Assembly (NCBI GenBank): GCA_004764695.1
Contig: CM015707.1
Coordinates: forward strand, 124,001-188,000
DNA length: 64,000 nt
Origin: Schizochytrium sp. TIO01
Lineage: Eukaryota > Sar > Bigyra > Thraustochytrida > Thraustochytriidae
Direction: 5' to 3'
Shown here: piece after piece, positions 35,044-43,950 of the stretch
How positions within the stretch are numbered: the first letter of the stretch is position 1
How the letters are laid out: each line of letters begins with the position of its first letter
Program-made: the position numbers and the translations under genes
The notes under the pieces: model-generated
Database searches by the model: none
Seen by the model: the letters and a program-made list of their open reading frames with translations, nothing else
What the model was told of the DNA's origin: nothing

Positions 35044-35418
35044 TTATATTCTCATCTTGATACCAACCCATGATTCATTAGCTGCGATGAATTCTCTCTG
35101 CGTTATCTGGCTACAATCTGAGTAAAGGCTACATGTGTATGGTACAGTAGTAGTTCTTGAATAACAAGAACAAGACGAAGTAGTTTCACAAAGTGCCATA
35201 CACCACTCTCGCTCCTGAGCCAATGTAACTACATGAGACACGAGCAAATTTTCAGCTTCAGTCATCTCCTTATCCAGAAATTCAATAAAACGGTACCCGA
35301 ATTGGTCTGATGGAACTTGTACATTTTTATAGGCAAATACTCTTACTATGACTACTGTAATTCCAATAAGCCATGAGCAAATGACTATAAGCCCATAAAA
35401 AGCGTTCGGAAACTTCAT
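35044..35418 (-). CDS. Small type II membrane protein with Cys-rich ectodomain
   Basis: 124 residues. An N-terminal signal-anchor helix (FYGLIVICSWLIGITVVIVRVFAY) is followed by ~95 extracellular residues. The second half contains CMALCETTSSCSCYSRTT and YTCSLYSDCSQI, a Cys arrangement like PAN/apple modules. It resembles the 33630-34094 protein in architecture (N-terminal anchor, C-terminal Cys cluster with CxxYS), suggesting paralogy. An N-glycosylation site (NESW) lies near the C-terminus. Confidence 0.55.
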   Translation of the reverse strand: MKFPNAFYGLIVICSWLIGITVVIVRVFAYKNVQVPSDQFGYRFIEFLDKEMTEAENLLVSHVVTLAQEREWCMALCETTSSCSCYSRTTTVPYTCSLYSDCSQITQREFIAANESWVGIKMRI

Positions 35419-35481
35419 AATTCAGAGCAACAAATATGAAACTTGACATAGGTTATATTTATTTCTTTTGTATTTAATTAT

Positions 35482-36006
35482 CTATTCGAACAAATTCTCC
35501 TGCCAAATATTTGTTTCAATGTTTCCGTTCCTGAAAAATTCGAGGATGGTGTTTAGAAAGGGATCTATATCTTCCATCAGATCTGCGAAGAACTCGATTT
35601 GTTTTATATCATCAAGCATTTCAAAACGTCTACTAACGATCAGTCTTTGAAACTCAGTGACAAAATTTCTATATTTCAGCAGTAACACTTCATCTTTCTC
35701 TAAGAATAAAATGCTCATCGACTTGATAACTTCTCTGTTACTCTGCTCATGACTCCTGCAAAGATACTTGTAAACTTCAGACCGAATAGTAGGGACTTTG
35801 AAATTTAAATTATACTCATAAACCATCCAGGAAATATGCTTTATCATTTGTGCATATCTCGATCTCCACAAAGCAGTTATCATAATTGTATTGTTGTTAT
35901 GTAAAGTTTCGGACAATGAATCCAACTGATTCGCTATCTCAAATAACTTCGTAGTCACAATACTATTGTAAGAGGAATCTATGGTTGAGAAGTTTTCTGC
36001 TTGCAT
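35482..36006 (-). CDS. Hypothetical helical protein, 174 aa
   Basis: ATG at 36006 (MQAENFSTIDSS). Almost wholly helical, with alternating hydrophobic and charged residues (LFEIANQLDSLSETLHNN, MIKHISWMVYEYNLNF, LLLKYRNFVTEFQRLIVSRR). No signal peptide, metal-binding cluster or catalytic motif. Same direction as the small membrane protein downstream. Function unknown. Confidence 0.55.
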   Translation of the reverse strand: MQAENFSTIDSSYNSIVTTKLFEIANQLDSLSETLHNNNTIMITALWRSRYAQMIKHISWMVYEYNLNFKVPTIRSEVYKYLCRSHEQSNREVIKSMSILFLEKDEVLLLKYRNFVTEFQRLIVSRRFEMLDDIKQIEFFADLMEDIDPFLNTILEFFRNGNIETNIWQENLFE

Positions 36007-36489
36007 TTTCTTCACTGGGCAATTTGCTTATCACTACTTGCTTGGGTTTTCGATGTCTACCTAAGCATCAGAATATCACCTTAGTTGGACGACACTGATG
36101 ACATTAGTAATAATGCTCATTTAAATTGAGGAAAAATAATGAAATGAAGCTTCCTGGCGTTGAAATAGTTTTCTGTTTCGGAAAGTACATCAAATTAACG
36201 GCTTATAACTGACTTTTGTTAATAAAAAAAAAGTGTTTATTTTCAGTGTGTTTTAATTAAAAGAGAAAAGTATTTAAAAGAAAAATCAATAATACCTAAA
36301 ATACCAGCCTGGTGTATGCAATTCTAGAAAAAAGTATTAAGTAATCCTATATTACTCCTAAGCTACAAGACATCGTGTATCCGATGCTCGAGAAGAACTG
36401 TATTAAACGGCTATTAATACTACACATGACATTCCATCCCGATTCTGTTGCAGTGGCAGCAAAACTCTAATACCACAGGTCAATCCAAA
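36007..36489. other. Intergenic region between divergent genes
   Basis: About 480 bp separates divergent starts at 36006 (minus) and 36490 (plus). It is AT-rich with a nine-A run near 36224 and a TTTTAATTAAAAG stretch near 36250. No gene or repeat array is visible; it should hold both promoters. Confidence 0.35.
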
Positions 36490-37437
36490 ATGTATGAAAG
36501 CGTCGAAAGCCTTCAGAATATGGATGAAGAGATAGAAGAAACAAACAATGATTATTCAAGTAAAGGGCATGGTGGTATAAACGCAACGAAATATGCGGAC
36601 ATCGATGAGTACTTACAGAGAATCCTGTCTGTTACTATGGAGACAATGACTTATAATGTTCACAATAAATCGGACCGCAGGGAATACATTCAACTCGTCA
36701 AGAAGAACAGTGAAGTTTCGGGGCTCGCGAATGTTCTATTTAAAACTGCGCTCAAAACTCGTACCTATGCAATTTATGTTGGTCAAAGGAAATCTGGTTC
36801 AATTTCATCGTGGTCTGAATCTAAGTATCTACTCAAAAATACGCTTCAAGAATATGGTGACGAACGTCTTCTGGGTGTTTTATCCAAATTTGTTGACCCT
36901 ATTCAAGCAGAAACTTCGGCTCTGAATACTTCAGTTATGTCAGCATCTTCGACATCGACATCGACTACTACTACATCTGCTTCTAGTCCTGCTAACGGAA
37001 GTAGTTCATCGAACAACCAAACATTTGATGAGACAAATTTTTGGATGTCCGACAATGCATTAGACTCCGACTCCGACTATGACAGTGTCGAAGAATTATT
37101 ACTTGGCCGGAGAAATAGTACAAAAGAAGAACTAAGGTCTCTCCGCCAAGAGCCTTCAAGACTCAAGAAAATAGGGGCACTATCGATAGCTTCTGAGCCT
37201 AAAACACCGCAGAACAAAAGACCTCGTTCTTATGACACAACCTCTACAAAATCCAACTACTTGAAGAGAAGGCGCAAGGCTGAATTAACTGAGATACGGG
37301 AGGAAACTCTAGCATCAAAACAGAAGAAAATAATCAACTCACTTCAAAAGAGTATGAAATCTGCACATGCGATGATTTCTAGTCTTATGGAGGAGAATAA
37401 GCGTCTACAGAATCTAATCAATGAATTATCAGATTAA
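36490..37437 (+). CDS. Hypothetical protein with Ser/Thr linker and C-terminal coiled coil, 315 aa
   Basis: ATG at 36490; the upstream open frame starts only at TTG. About residues 35-150 form a globular helical domain (YADIDEYLQRILSVTMETMT…). About 155-190 is a Ser/Thr-rich linker (SVMSASSTSTSTTTTSASSP). A central acidic then basic region (NKRPRSYDTT…KRRRKAEL) carries a likely nuclear-localisation-type basic cluster. Residues ~280-315 form a coiled coil (IINSLQKSMKSAHAMISSLM). A nuclear, oligomeric role is plausible. No family recognised. Its stop overlaps the convergent membrane-protein gene by 4 bp. Confidence 0.6.
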   Translation: MYESVESLQNMDEEIEETNNDYSSKGHGGINATKYADIDEYLQRILSVTMETMTYNVHNKSDRREYIQLVKKNSEVSGLANVLFKTALKTRTYAIYVGQRKSGSISSWSESKYLLKNTLQEYGDERLLGVLSKFVDPIQAETSALNTSVMSASSTSTSTTTTSASSPANGSSSSNNQTFDETNFWMSDNALDSDSDYDSVEELLLGRRNSTKEELRSLRQEPSRLKKIGALSIASEPKTPQNKRPRSYDTTSTKSNYLKRRRKAELTEIREETLASKQKKIINSLQKSMKSAHAMISSLMEENKRLQNLINELSD

Positions 37438-38075
37438 CTAGAAATTACTGTGTAATATTGATCGTAACTACTATCATCTTTGTTGTTTAAGTCTAAAGAC
37501 TCGTACATTTCTTCATTGTCCTTTGTACTGTTCAGAAAATTCTGAGATTGGAGCTCTCCGCCGGTGTCTCTATCAAATAAACAGCTTAATAAGAGAGCGA
37601 ATGTATTTATTATACTAGAAAGAACGCATACTCTTAGAACGAACGATAACATCGTAATACATATACTTAATCCCGCGTATTTCATAAAGACATTAACCAT
37701 TATACTACCAGGGATTCCACACAAAGGTATCATAAATATAGCTTTTGTTAACGACCGGTCTTTGCATAGGGTAACTTTCCGGTAGTATGAACAAATGAAG
37801 GCATGCTCATTGGTAGTTTCTGCCAGGAAAAAGCTGAAAATACAACTAAAGACCATGTCTCGGAAAAAGACAAACAAGTAAATGACTTCATAAAGTAGAA
37901 CCCAATTCACTCTAGCATCTAAAGAAGGCTCACCATAAAAGACTGAGATATAATAAATAGCAAAGTAAATAGTAGAATAAATCCATGATAAAATGATAGT
38001 TTGTGACACAACAACATATGTAGTATATTTAATCTTTACAAACTCCCCTGCATTATGAGTGTTCAAAATTTCCAT
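37434..38075 (-). CDS. Multi-pass membrane protein, 213 aa
   Basis: Four to five hydrophobic helices are visible: about 19-45 (YVVVSQTIILSWIYSTIYFA), 60-85 (VLLYEVIYLFVFFRDMVFSC), 105-125 (AIFMIPLCGIPGSIMVNVF) and 130-165 (SICITMLSFVLRVCVLSSII). The C-terminal ~45 residues are polar and acidic (DLNNKDDSSYDQYYTVISS), probably cytosolic. No transporter or channel signature recognised. Confidence 0.65.
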   Translation of the reverse strand: MEILNTHNAGEFVKIKYTTYVVVSQTIILSWIYSTIYFAIYYISVFYGEPSLDARVNWVLLYEVIYLFVFFRDMVFSCIFSFFLAETTNEHAFICSYYRKVTLCKDRSLTKAIFMIPLCGIPGSIMVNVFMKYAGLSICITMLSFVLRVCVLSSIINTFALLLSCLFDRDTGGELQSQNFLNSTKDNEEMYESLDLNNKDDSSYDQYYTVISS

Positions 38076-38545
38076 TTTAGATAAATGTAGTACAAGTTTT
38101 GATATAGCCTTAATGAGTATTTGTTCTTTCCTAAAATAGTGTCATCAAGGTATAACAAAAATATCAGTTTCCAAAATTACTCGATTTATCTTTTAGGAAT
38201 GTAGAAAAAGAAATTCTCTGAGACTTAATTTCTGGTTCAAATTATTTACACTCTATTTCTATTTCCAATTTCAAAAATTTAAAGAGAAATAAAGAAATAG
38301 AAATCGACACTGAAAAAATAAATAAAAACAAAATAACAGAATCACCGCATGCAAGGGTCACACTTATTTCAATCATGTATCTAAAAAGTGTCATGCTCTT
38401 GATCAACGCGCGCTCAGCAACATTCTAGAAGCCTTGTATTCTTCGAGAACAAATGTGATTTGTCAGAGTCTAATTTCCGCGTGTTTAGAATCACGTGGGT
38501 CATGAAGAAATCAAAACCCGAACTCAGTTGATTGACAACCGAAAA
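38076..38545. other. Intergenic region upstream of rad52
   Basis: 470 bp between divergent genes. It contains an imperfect inverted repeat around 38251-38305 (ATTTCTATTTC paired with GAAATAGAAAT) within A-rich DNA. Otherwise nothing specific. It likely contains the rad52 promoter. Confidence 0.35.
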
Positions 38546-39115
38546 ATGAGTGACTCAGTAAGCATCAACTCTTATTCCCCTAAGAAGACCTCTGGTGTTA
38601 GTTCTACTAGGGGATTGTTGTCTGATTGCGAAAATGGTTGGAGCGCCCGGTCTTCATCCTGGGAAAGTGGATTCCAATTCTCTGAACAACAGAAAGATGA
38701 TATCTGTTCTAAATTGAAGAACTACCTTCCAATCGAATGCTCCGATAACTACATGGTTGGCGAAAGAAAGGTATATTATTTTGACATTGACACAATTACA
38801 GAGCAGGCAAATGTCACCTTCGGATGGGGAAACTGGACTAATGAAATTGTACCAGGTTCAATTACTATGGGCACCAAGAGGAATGCTTTTGGGCGTAACT
38901 ATATCTGCTGTCGCTTGGTTATGAGAATCATTCTCAGAGATGGTACTGTACGTGAAGACATCGGCACCGGCAGTTCAGAAATTTTTGAACGCGATGACGG
39001 AAGTGCAGCAGCTGACGCTCAAAAGAAAGCCGTCACAGATGGAATGAAGAGAGCGTTTCGGTTATTTGGACGCAGATTCAATTGCCCTGATTATTCTAAG
39101 CTCGGAATGGAATAA
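38546..39115 (+). CDS. rad52: Rad52/Rad22-family single-strand annealing protein
   Basis: 189 residues from ATG at 38546; an upstream GTG extends the frame but is unlikely to be the start. From residue ~45 the Rad52 N-terminal fold is clear: a helix (DDICSKLKNYLP), RKVYYFDIDTITEQANVTFG, then WGNWTNEIV, a strand pair ending RIILRDGTVREDIGTGSSE, and the helix motif DAQKKAVTDGMKRAFRLFGR. This matches the conserved aNxxFGxxxWs … DGt…eDiGxG … A..KeAvTDxlKRalr.fG pattern. Only the DNA-binding ring domain is present; the eukaryotic C-terminal Rad51/RPA-binding region is absent. It anneals complementary strands for recombination or replication. It lies 250 bp from the right repeat array. Confidence 0.9.
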   Translation: MSDSVSINSYSPKKTSGVSSTRGLLSDCENGWSARSSSWESGFQFSEQQKDDICSKLKNYLPIECSDNYMVGERKVYYFDIDTITEQANVTFGWGNWTNEIVPGSITMGTKRNAFGRNYICCRLVMRIILRDGTVREDIGTGSSEIFERDDGSAAADAQKKAVTDGMKRAFRLFGRRFNCPDYSKLGME

Positions 39116-39367
39116 CCGGACAATTGTAGTCTTTGTATTTTCAAATCCCCAAAGGCTTCAAATCTTGAATGGAGGTTACTTACACTTCCGTCTTACAAAG
39201 AAATATCTTCAATTGTTTTAAACAATCAGAAATTTTCACAATGACTACCAACCTTATGACCTCTTCTTATTAACATTGCGAATACCGGCACTTTCAAATA
39301 TGATTCGATGTTTATAATTCAGGTATAGTCGAATCTGAAATGTAAACATAGGATCAGGGAGATTCAA

Positions 39368-41378
39368 GGGGGTTAGCTTTGAAAAGTATGTTATTTGTTC
39401 TGATGTCTTGGTGACAAGCTCTCACGAAGCTATCAGGGTAAAAGTCGAAGAAAAACTCCCTGGGCTCTCTGGAGGCAGAGCCCTTCCACGAACTTTTCAA
39501 AAATGCGAAGTTCCAAGCAACTTCTAGGAGGATTCGATTGAGACAGCTAGATCAGAGGGGGGTAATTAAGAAAAAGACCTTTTTATTATGTCCCGAATGC
39601 ACTCTAATTAATATGAGGGATCGTAAAAATAAGGGGGTTAGCTTTGAAAAGTATGTTTTCTGTTCTGATGTCTTGGTGACAAGTTCTCACGAAGCTATCA
39701 GGGCAAAAGTTGAAGAAAAACTCCCTGGGCTCTCTGGAGGCAGAGCCCTTCCACGAACTTTTCAAAAATGCGAAGTTCCAAGTAACTTCTAGGAGGATTC
39801 GATTGAGACAGCTAGATCAGAGGGGGGTAATTAAGAAAAAGACCTTTTTATTATGTCCCGAATGCACTCTAATTAATATGAAGAATCAGGACTCTATAAA
39901 AGCTTTTCCTCTTATAATACAATTAACATGAAGAATCGAGAGTCTTTAAAAGCTTTTCCTCTTATAATACAATTAGTATGAGGGATCGTAAAATAAGGGG
40001 GTTAGCTTTGAAAAATATGTTATTTGTTCTGATGTCTTGGTGACAAGCTCTCACGAAGCTATCAGAGTAAAAGTCGAAGAAAAACTCCCTGGGCTCTCTG
40101 GAGGCAGAGCCCTTCCACGAACTTTTCAAAAATGCGAAGTTCCAAGCAACTTCTAGGAGAGTTCGATTGAAACAGCTAGATCAGAGGGGGGTAATTAAGA
40201 AAAAGACCTTTTAATTCTGTCCCGAATGCACTCCAATGAATATGAAGAATCGAGAATCTATAATAGCTTTTCCTTTTATAATACAATCAATATGAAGAAT
40301 TGGGAATTTCTAAAAGCTTTTCCTCTTATAATACAATTAATATGAGGGATCGTAAAAAAAGGGGGGTTAGCTTTGAAAAGTATGTTTTCTGTTCTGATGT
40401 CTTGGTGACAAGTTCTCACGAAGCTATCAGGGCAAAAGTCGAAGAAAAACTCCCTGGGCTCTCTGGAGGCAGAGCCCTTCCACGAACTTTTCAAAAATGC
40501 GAAGTTCCAAGTAACTTCTAGGAGAGTTCGATTGAAACAGCTAGATCAGAGGGGGGTAATTAAGAAAAAGACCTTTTCATTCTGTCCCGAATGCACTCTA
40601 GTTAATATGAAGAATCAGGATTCTATAAAAGCTTTTCCTCTTATTATACAATTAATATGAAGAATTGAGAATTTATAAAAGCTTTTCCTCTTATAATACA
40701 ATTAATATGAAGAATCGGGAGTCTATAACAGCTTTTCCTTTTATAATACAATCAATACGAAGAATCGTAAGAAAAAGGGGGGTTAGCTTTGAAAAGTATG
40801 TTATTTGTTCTGATGTCTTGGTGACAAACACTCACGAAGCTATCAGAGTAAAAGTCGAAGAAAAACTCCTTGGGCTCTCTGGAGGCAGAGCCCTTCCACG
40901 AACTTTTCAAAAATGCGAAGCTACAAGCAACTTCTAGGAGAGTTCGAATGTAACACCTAGATCAGAGGGGGGTAATTAAGAAAAAGACCTTTTAATTCTG
41001 TCCCGAATAAGCTCTAATTAATATGAAGAATCAGGAGTCTTTAAAAACTTTTCCTCTTATTATACAATTAATATGAAGAATTGGGAATTTCTAAAAGCTT
41101 TTCCTCTTATAATACGATTAGTATGAGGAGTCGTAAGAATAAGGGGGTTAGCTTTGAAAAGTATGTTTTTTGTTCTGATGTCTTGGTGACAAGTTCTCAC
41201 GAAGCTATCAGGGCAAAAGTCGAAGAAAAACTCCCTGAGCTCTCTGGAGGCAGAGCCCTTCCACGAACTTTTCAAAAATGCGAAGTTTCAAGCAACTTCT
41301 AGGAGGATTCGATTGAAACAGCTAGATCAGCGGGGGGTAATTAAGAAAAAGACCTTTTTATTCTGTCCCGAATGCACT
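39368..41378 (+). repeat. Right array: six copies of the same repeat core, inverted relative to the left array
   Basis: Cores start with GGGGGTTAGCTTTGAAAA at about 39368, 39632, 39996, 40361, 40775 and 41144 and end ~235 bp later in TGTCCCGAATGCAC or a close variant. Spacers consist of zero to three ~50-bp units with TAAAAGCTTTTCCTCTTAT followed by ATACAATTAATATGA. These are reverse complements of the left-array elements. The invariant GGGCTCT/AGAGCCC hairpin lies mid-core. Spacer-unit numbers vary, as expected for unequal recombination. Open frames through this array are repeat-derived. Confidence 0.9.
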
Positions 41379-41437
41379 CTAGTTAATATGAAGAAACAGG
41401 ATTCTTTAAAAGCTTTTCCTCTTATTATACAATTTAT

Positions 41438-41527
41438 ATGAGGATCATGAATCCTGACTTGGACGCATCGTTTTACCGAGAATCCCTACAGATGATCAAG
41501 GATGAAATGATGAGATTCCAGAAATAA
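41438..41527 (+). CDS. Possible 29-aa peptide or truncated gene at the array edge
   Basis: Immediately after the last repeat spacer an ATG frame encodes MRIMNPDLDASFYRESLQMI plus nine more residues and then stops. Its composition is protein-like and unlike the repeat-derived frames. It may be the surviving end of a gene cut by array growth, or chance. Confidence 0.2.
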   Translation: MRIMNPDLDASFYRESLQMIKDEMMRFQK

Positions 41528-41587
41528 AAAGAAAGAGAGTAGAAGAATATGTTTATGAAGAGTAACGAGAAATCTAAAGTATAAGTT

Positions 41588-42652
41588 TTACTTGATTTTG
41601 ATTTTATACAATTCAAAGACACGTTTTCGAATCGCAGCAGTGTCAATGAGTCTACGAATTTCCGATGTCCCAAAGACTTCAAAATTTGATTCACTGAATA
41701 TTCTATAGACCGGAACATATGTTATTCCCATAAAGTCTCTCAGTGCTAAATAGTCGTAACATAGGAAGAAGAATGACTCTGCCACATATTTAGGGAAAAA
41801 AAGGTCAAACGAATCTTCAATTTCATCGAAGTAAGAATTGAAAAGTCGACGCCATGTCTCGTGTGGTGCTATTGGGTCATTTATCGTTTTGGTAATTCCC
41901 ATAAGCTCGTTCCCCCTGATCTTTGCGAGGAGTTCGTGGTACTTACACATTTTTTCTTCCTGAATTTTACTAATCACAGCCTCAATAAACTCATCAAAGT
42001 CACCGCCATAAGCAACACGGATGACAGACTTCATGAAATGATCAAACCCTTCGTCGTCCTTTGCAAATTCATAATTTAAAATTTTAGACTTTCTATGTCT
42101 GAATGCGTCAAACATTTGAAGATGTTTTGCCTCAGTTCCAGGCCCCTTCGCAGTAAGTGAGAGAATTCTTTTCAAATTGTTCAAACGATCCCACATAACT
42201 TGTATCATACAGTATAGGTGAGACGCAAATTTAAGATTTAACCCATCCTCCCCTACAACGAATGTATAGTCTATTTTACCGATCCGCTCTTTAGGGTGGT
42301 TATGTGTGACGGACCAATACACTGATAAGTCTTCCAAGTATGAGATCTCACGTTCCAAGTCCAAGAGAGAAACGTATGTAGATAAGGGTTTTTGACCAAG
42401 ATCTGACATGAGAAGGAAGACATCATAGACAATTTCAAAATAAATTTCTGCAGTCAGCTCCTGGTACGTTTGAATAGCATTAACACCTTGCTGCAATTCA
42501 GGATCCTTGATAAATTGCCGAAATACATTAATCTTATAATTTGATCTAGCGATGTCTTGCCATCTGTGTTGCCTTTTATTGTAGAAGGACCAGATTTCAT
42601 TTGAGAATGGAATGTCATTAACAAGTATAATCATAGAATTATTTATTGACAT
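41588..42652 (-). CDS. Hypothetical protein, 354 aa
   Basis: ATG at 42652 (MSINNSMIILVNDIPFSNEI). Helical throughout, with many aromatic residues (e.g. EIWSFYNKRQHRWQDIARSN, FFLCYDYLALRDFMGITYVP), and soluble. The second half mixes acidic helices and Arg-rich turns (EIRRLIDTAAIRKRVFELYK). No known motif recognised. It lies just outside the right repeat array, oriented towards it. Confidence 0.65.
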   Translation of the reverse strand: MSINNSMIILVNDIPFSNEIWSFYNKRQHRWQDIARSNYKINVFRQFIKDPELQQGVNAIQTYQELTAEIYFEIVYDVFLLMSDLGQKPLSTYVSLLDLEREISYLEDLSVYWSVTHNHPKERIGKIDYTFVVGEDGLNLKFASHLYCMIQVMWDRLNNLKRILSLTAKGPGTEAKHLQMFDAFRHRKSKILNYEFAKDDEGFDHFMKSVIRVAYGGDFDEFIEAVISKIQEEKMCKYHELLAKIRGNELMGITKTINDPIAPHETWRRLFNSYFDEIEDSFDLFFPKYVAESFFFLCYDYLALRDFMGITYVPVYRIFSESNFEVFGTSEIRRLIDTAAIRKRVFELYKIKIK

Positions 42653-42921
42653 CTCTCATTTAGGAAACAGAAATACAATAATGTATATTGTCTATGAATT
42701 TCTGTATACATACTAATACTTTCGCTTTAAATATTTCAGAGCTTTAAATAGAAAAGGAAGCGTTTGCACCATGTATTTGTCATTTAATGCTAAATCCTAT
42801 TACTGCTAACATATATTTTTTCTGTTTAAATTACCTAAACGAACAGACTTATTCATCTTTCTCAGCTTCTAAATACTATTTTATCTTTTACTGCTCTTAC
42901 TCTTTTTTCCAACTTCATAAA
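42653..42921. other. AT-rich spacer upstream of the 354-aa gene
   Basis: About 270 bp of AT-rich sequence with no supported gene. A short open frame crossing into the following tandem repeat is not protein-like. Promoter sequences for the minus-strand 354-aa gene are expected here. Confidence 0.3.
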
Positions 42922-43300
42922 ATGAAAGTGAGAACAAGAAAGAAGGAAAGAACTAACTACTACCTATTCCATACATGTCACACTTTAAATGCTTATTCAT
43001 TTTGTTTGAAATGAAAGTGAGAACAAGAAAGAAGGAAAGAACTAACTACTACCTATTCCATACATGTCACACTTTAAATGCTTATTCATTTTGTTTGAAA
43101 TGAAAGTGAGAACAAGAAAGAAGGAAAGAACTAACTACCTATTCCATACATGTCACGCTTTAAATGCTTATTCATTTTGTTTGAAATGAAAGTGAGAAAA
43201 AGAAAGAAGGAAAGAACTAACTACCTAATCCATACATGTCACACTTTAAATGCTTATTCATTTTGTTTGAAATGAAAGTGAGAAAAAGAAAGAAGGAAGA
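42922..43300. repeat. Tandem repeat, 86-89-bp unit, four copies plus a partial
   Basis: The start of each unit, ATGAAAGTGAGAA, occurs at 42922, 43011, 43100, 43186 and 43272 (periods 89, 89, 86, 86). Units contain AAGAAAGAAGG, ACCTATTCCATACATGTCAC and TGCTTATTCATTTTGTTTG. Later units lack one ACT triplet, explaining the 86-bp period. The array ends ~40 bp before the ATG of the 155-aa gene, so it may be duplicated promoter DNA. Confidence 0.9.
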
Positions 43301-43338
43301 ATTCTGTGCTCAAGTAAAACCAAAACGCAATCTACCCG

Positions 43339-43806
43339 ATGTTCCCCTTACAATGTTCTCAAGATACTATTGAAAAGCAACAACATGATGATGTTGGTGT
43401 GATCGAAGACAATCCTAAGCATGTGAGTCAAGAAGGAATGAGTGATGACCTTCACATCGAACGATTCAACGCCGAAGCTCAAGACGAAGTTTATTTCTTC
43501 ATAATGAGTCAATTCAATGAATACATAAAACGATACGAAACTATTGTTAATATTATGGAGAAACAACAAGACATTCTTATTTCACATAACAAAGTTCTGC
43601 ATGAGCACAACGAACGTCTTCTGGAACACGTTTCTTCAGTTAGTAAACAGTATACGAGGTGTCTTCTTGACTTGAACAGTGTGACCTACGACAGAAATCG
43701 AGCTTTTTATGAATTGAAAAAACTGCAGGAAAACAATGGTACATGTCAGAAGGAAGAAAATGAAGAAAGAGAAAGTCAGAATTGCTTATTATTTGATGAT
43801 GAATAG
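43339..43806 (+). CDS. Coiled-coil protein, 155 aa
   Basis: ATG at 43339. Residues ~45-130 form a long helix with heptad character (YIKRYETIVNIMEKQQDILI, LEHVSSVSKQYTRCLLDLNS), flanked by acidic, Glu/Gln-rich ends. No catalytic features. Likely dimeric. The 86-89-bp tandem repeat immediately upstream is its most unusual feature. Confidence 0.55.
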   Translation: MFPLQCSQDTIEKQQHDDVGVIEDNPKHVSQEGMSDDLHIERFNAEAQDEVYFFIMSQFNEYIKRYETIVNIMEKQQDILISHNKVLHEHNERLLEHVSSVSKQYTRCLLDLNSVTYDRNRAFYELKKLQENNGTCQKEENEERESQNCLLFDDE

Positions 43807-43950
43807 AAAGGATTCTTTTCTTGTTTCCAACCAGCTGACTCCATTCTTGGTTAAAAACCGTTACTAGATAAAACTAATAATGTTAAGATCTTAGTTATTT
43901 CAGATAAATTTGTTTCTTCTTTTGTTTTAAGGATTGACTTCAGTTAGGAG

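Noticed and set aside
39538-41302. 70-90-aa frames in the right repeat array on both strands
   Set aside because: Same repeat-core translation; sequence conservation is at DNA level across the whole core, with no codon-position bias visible by eye.
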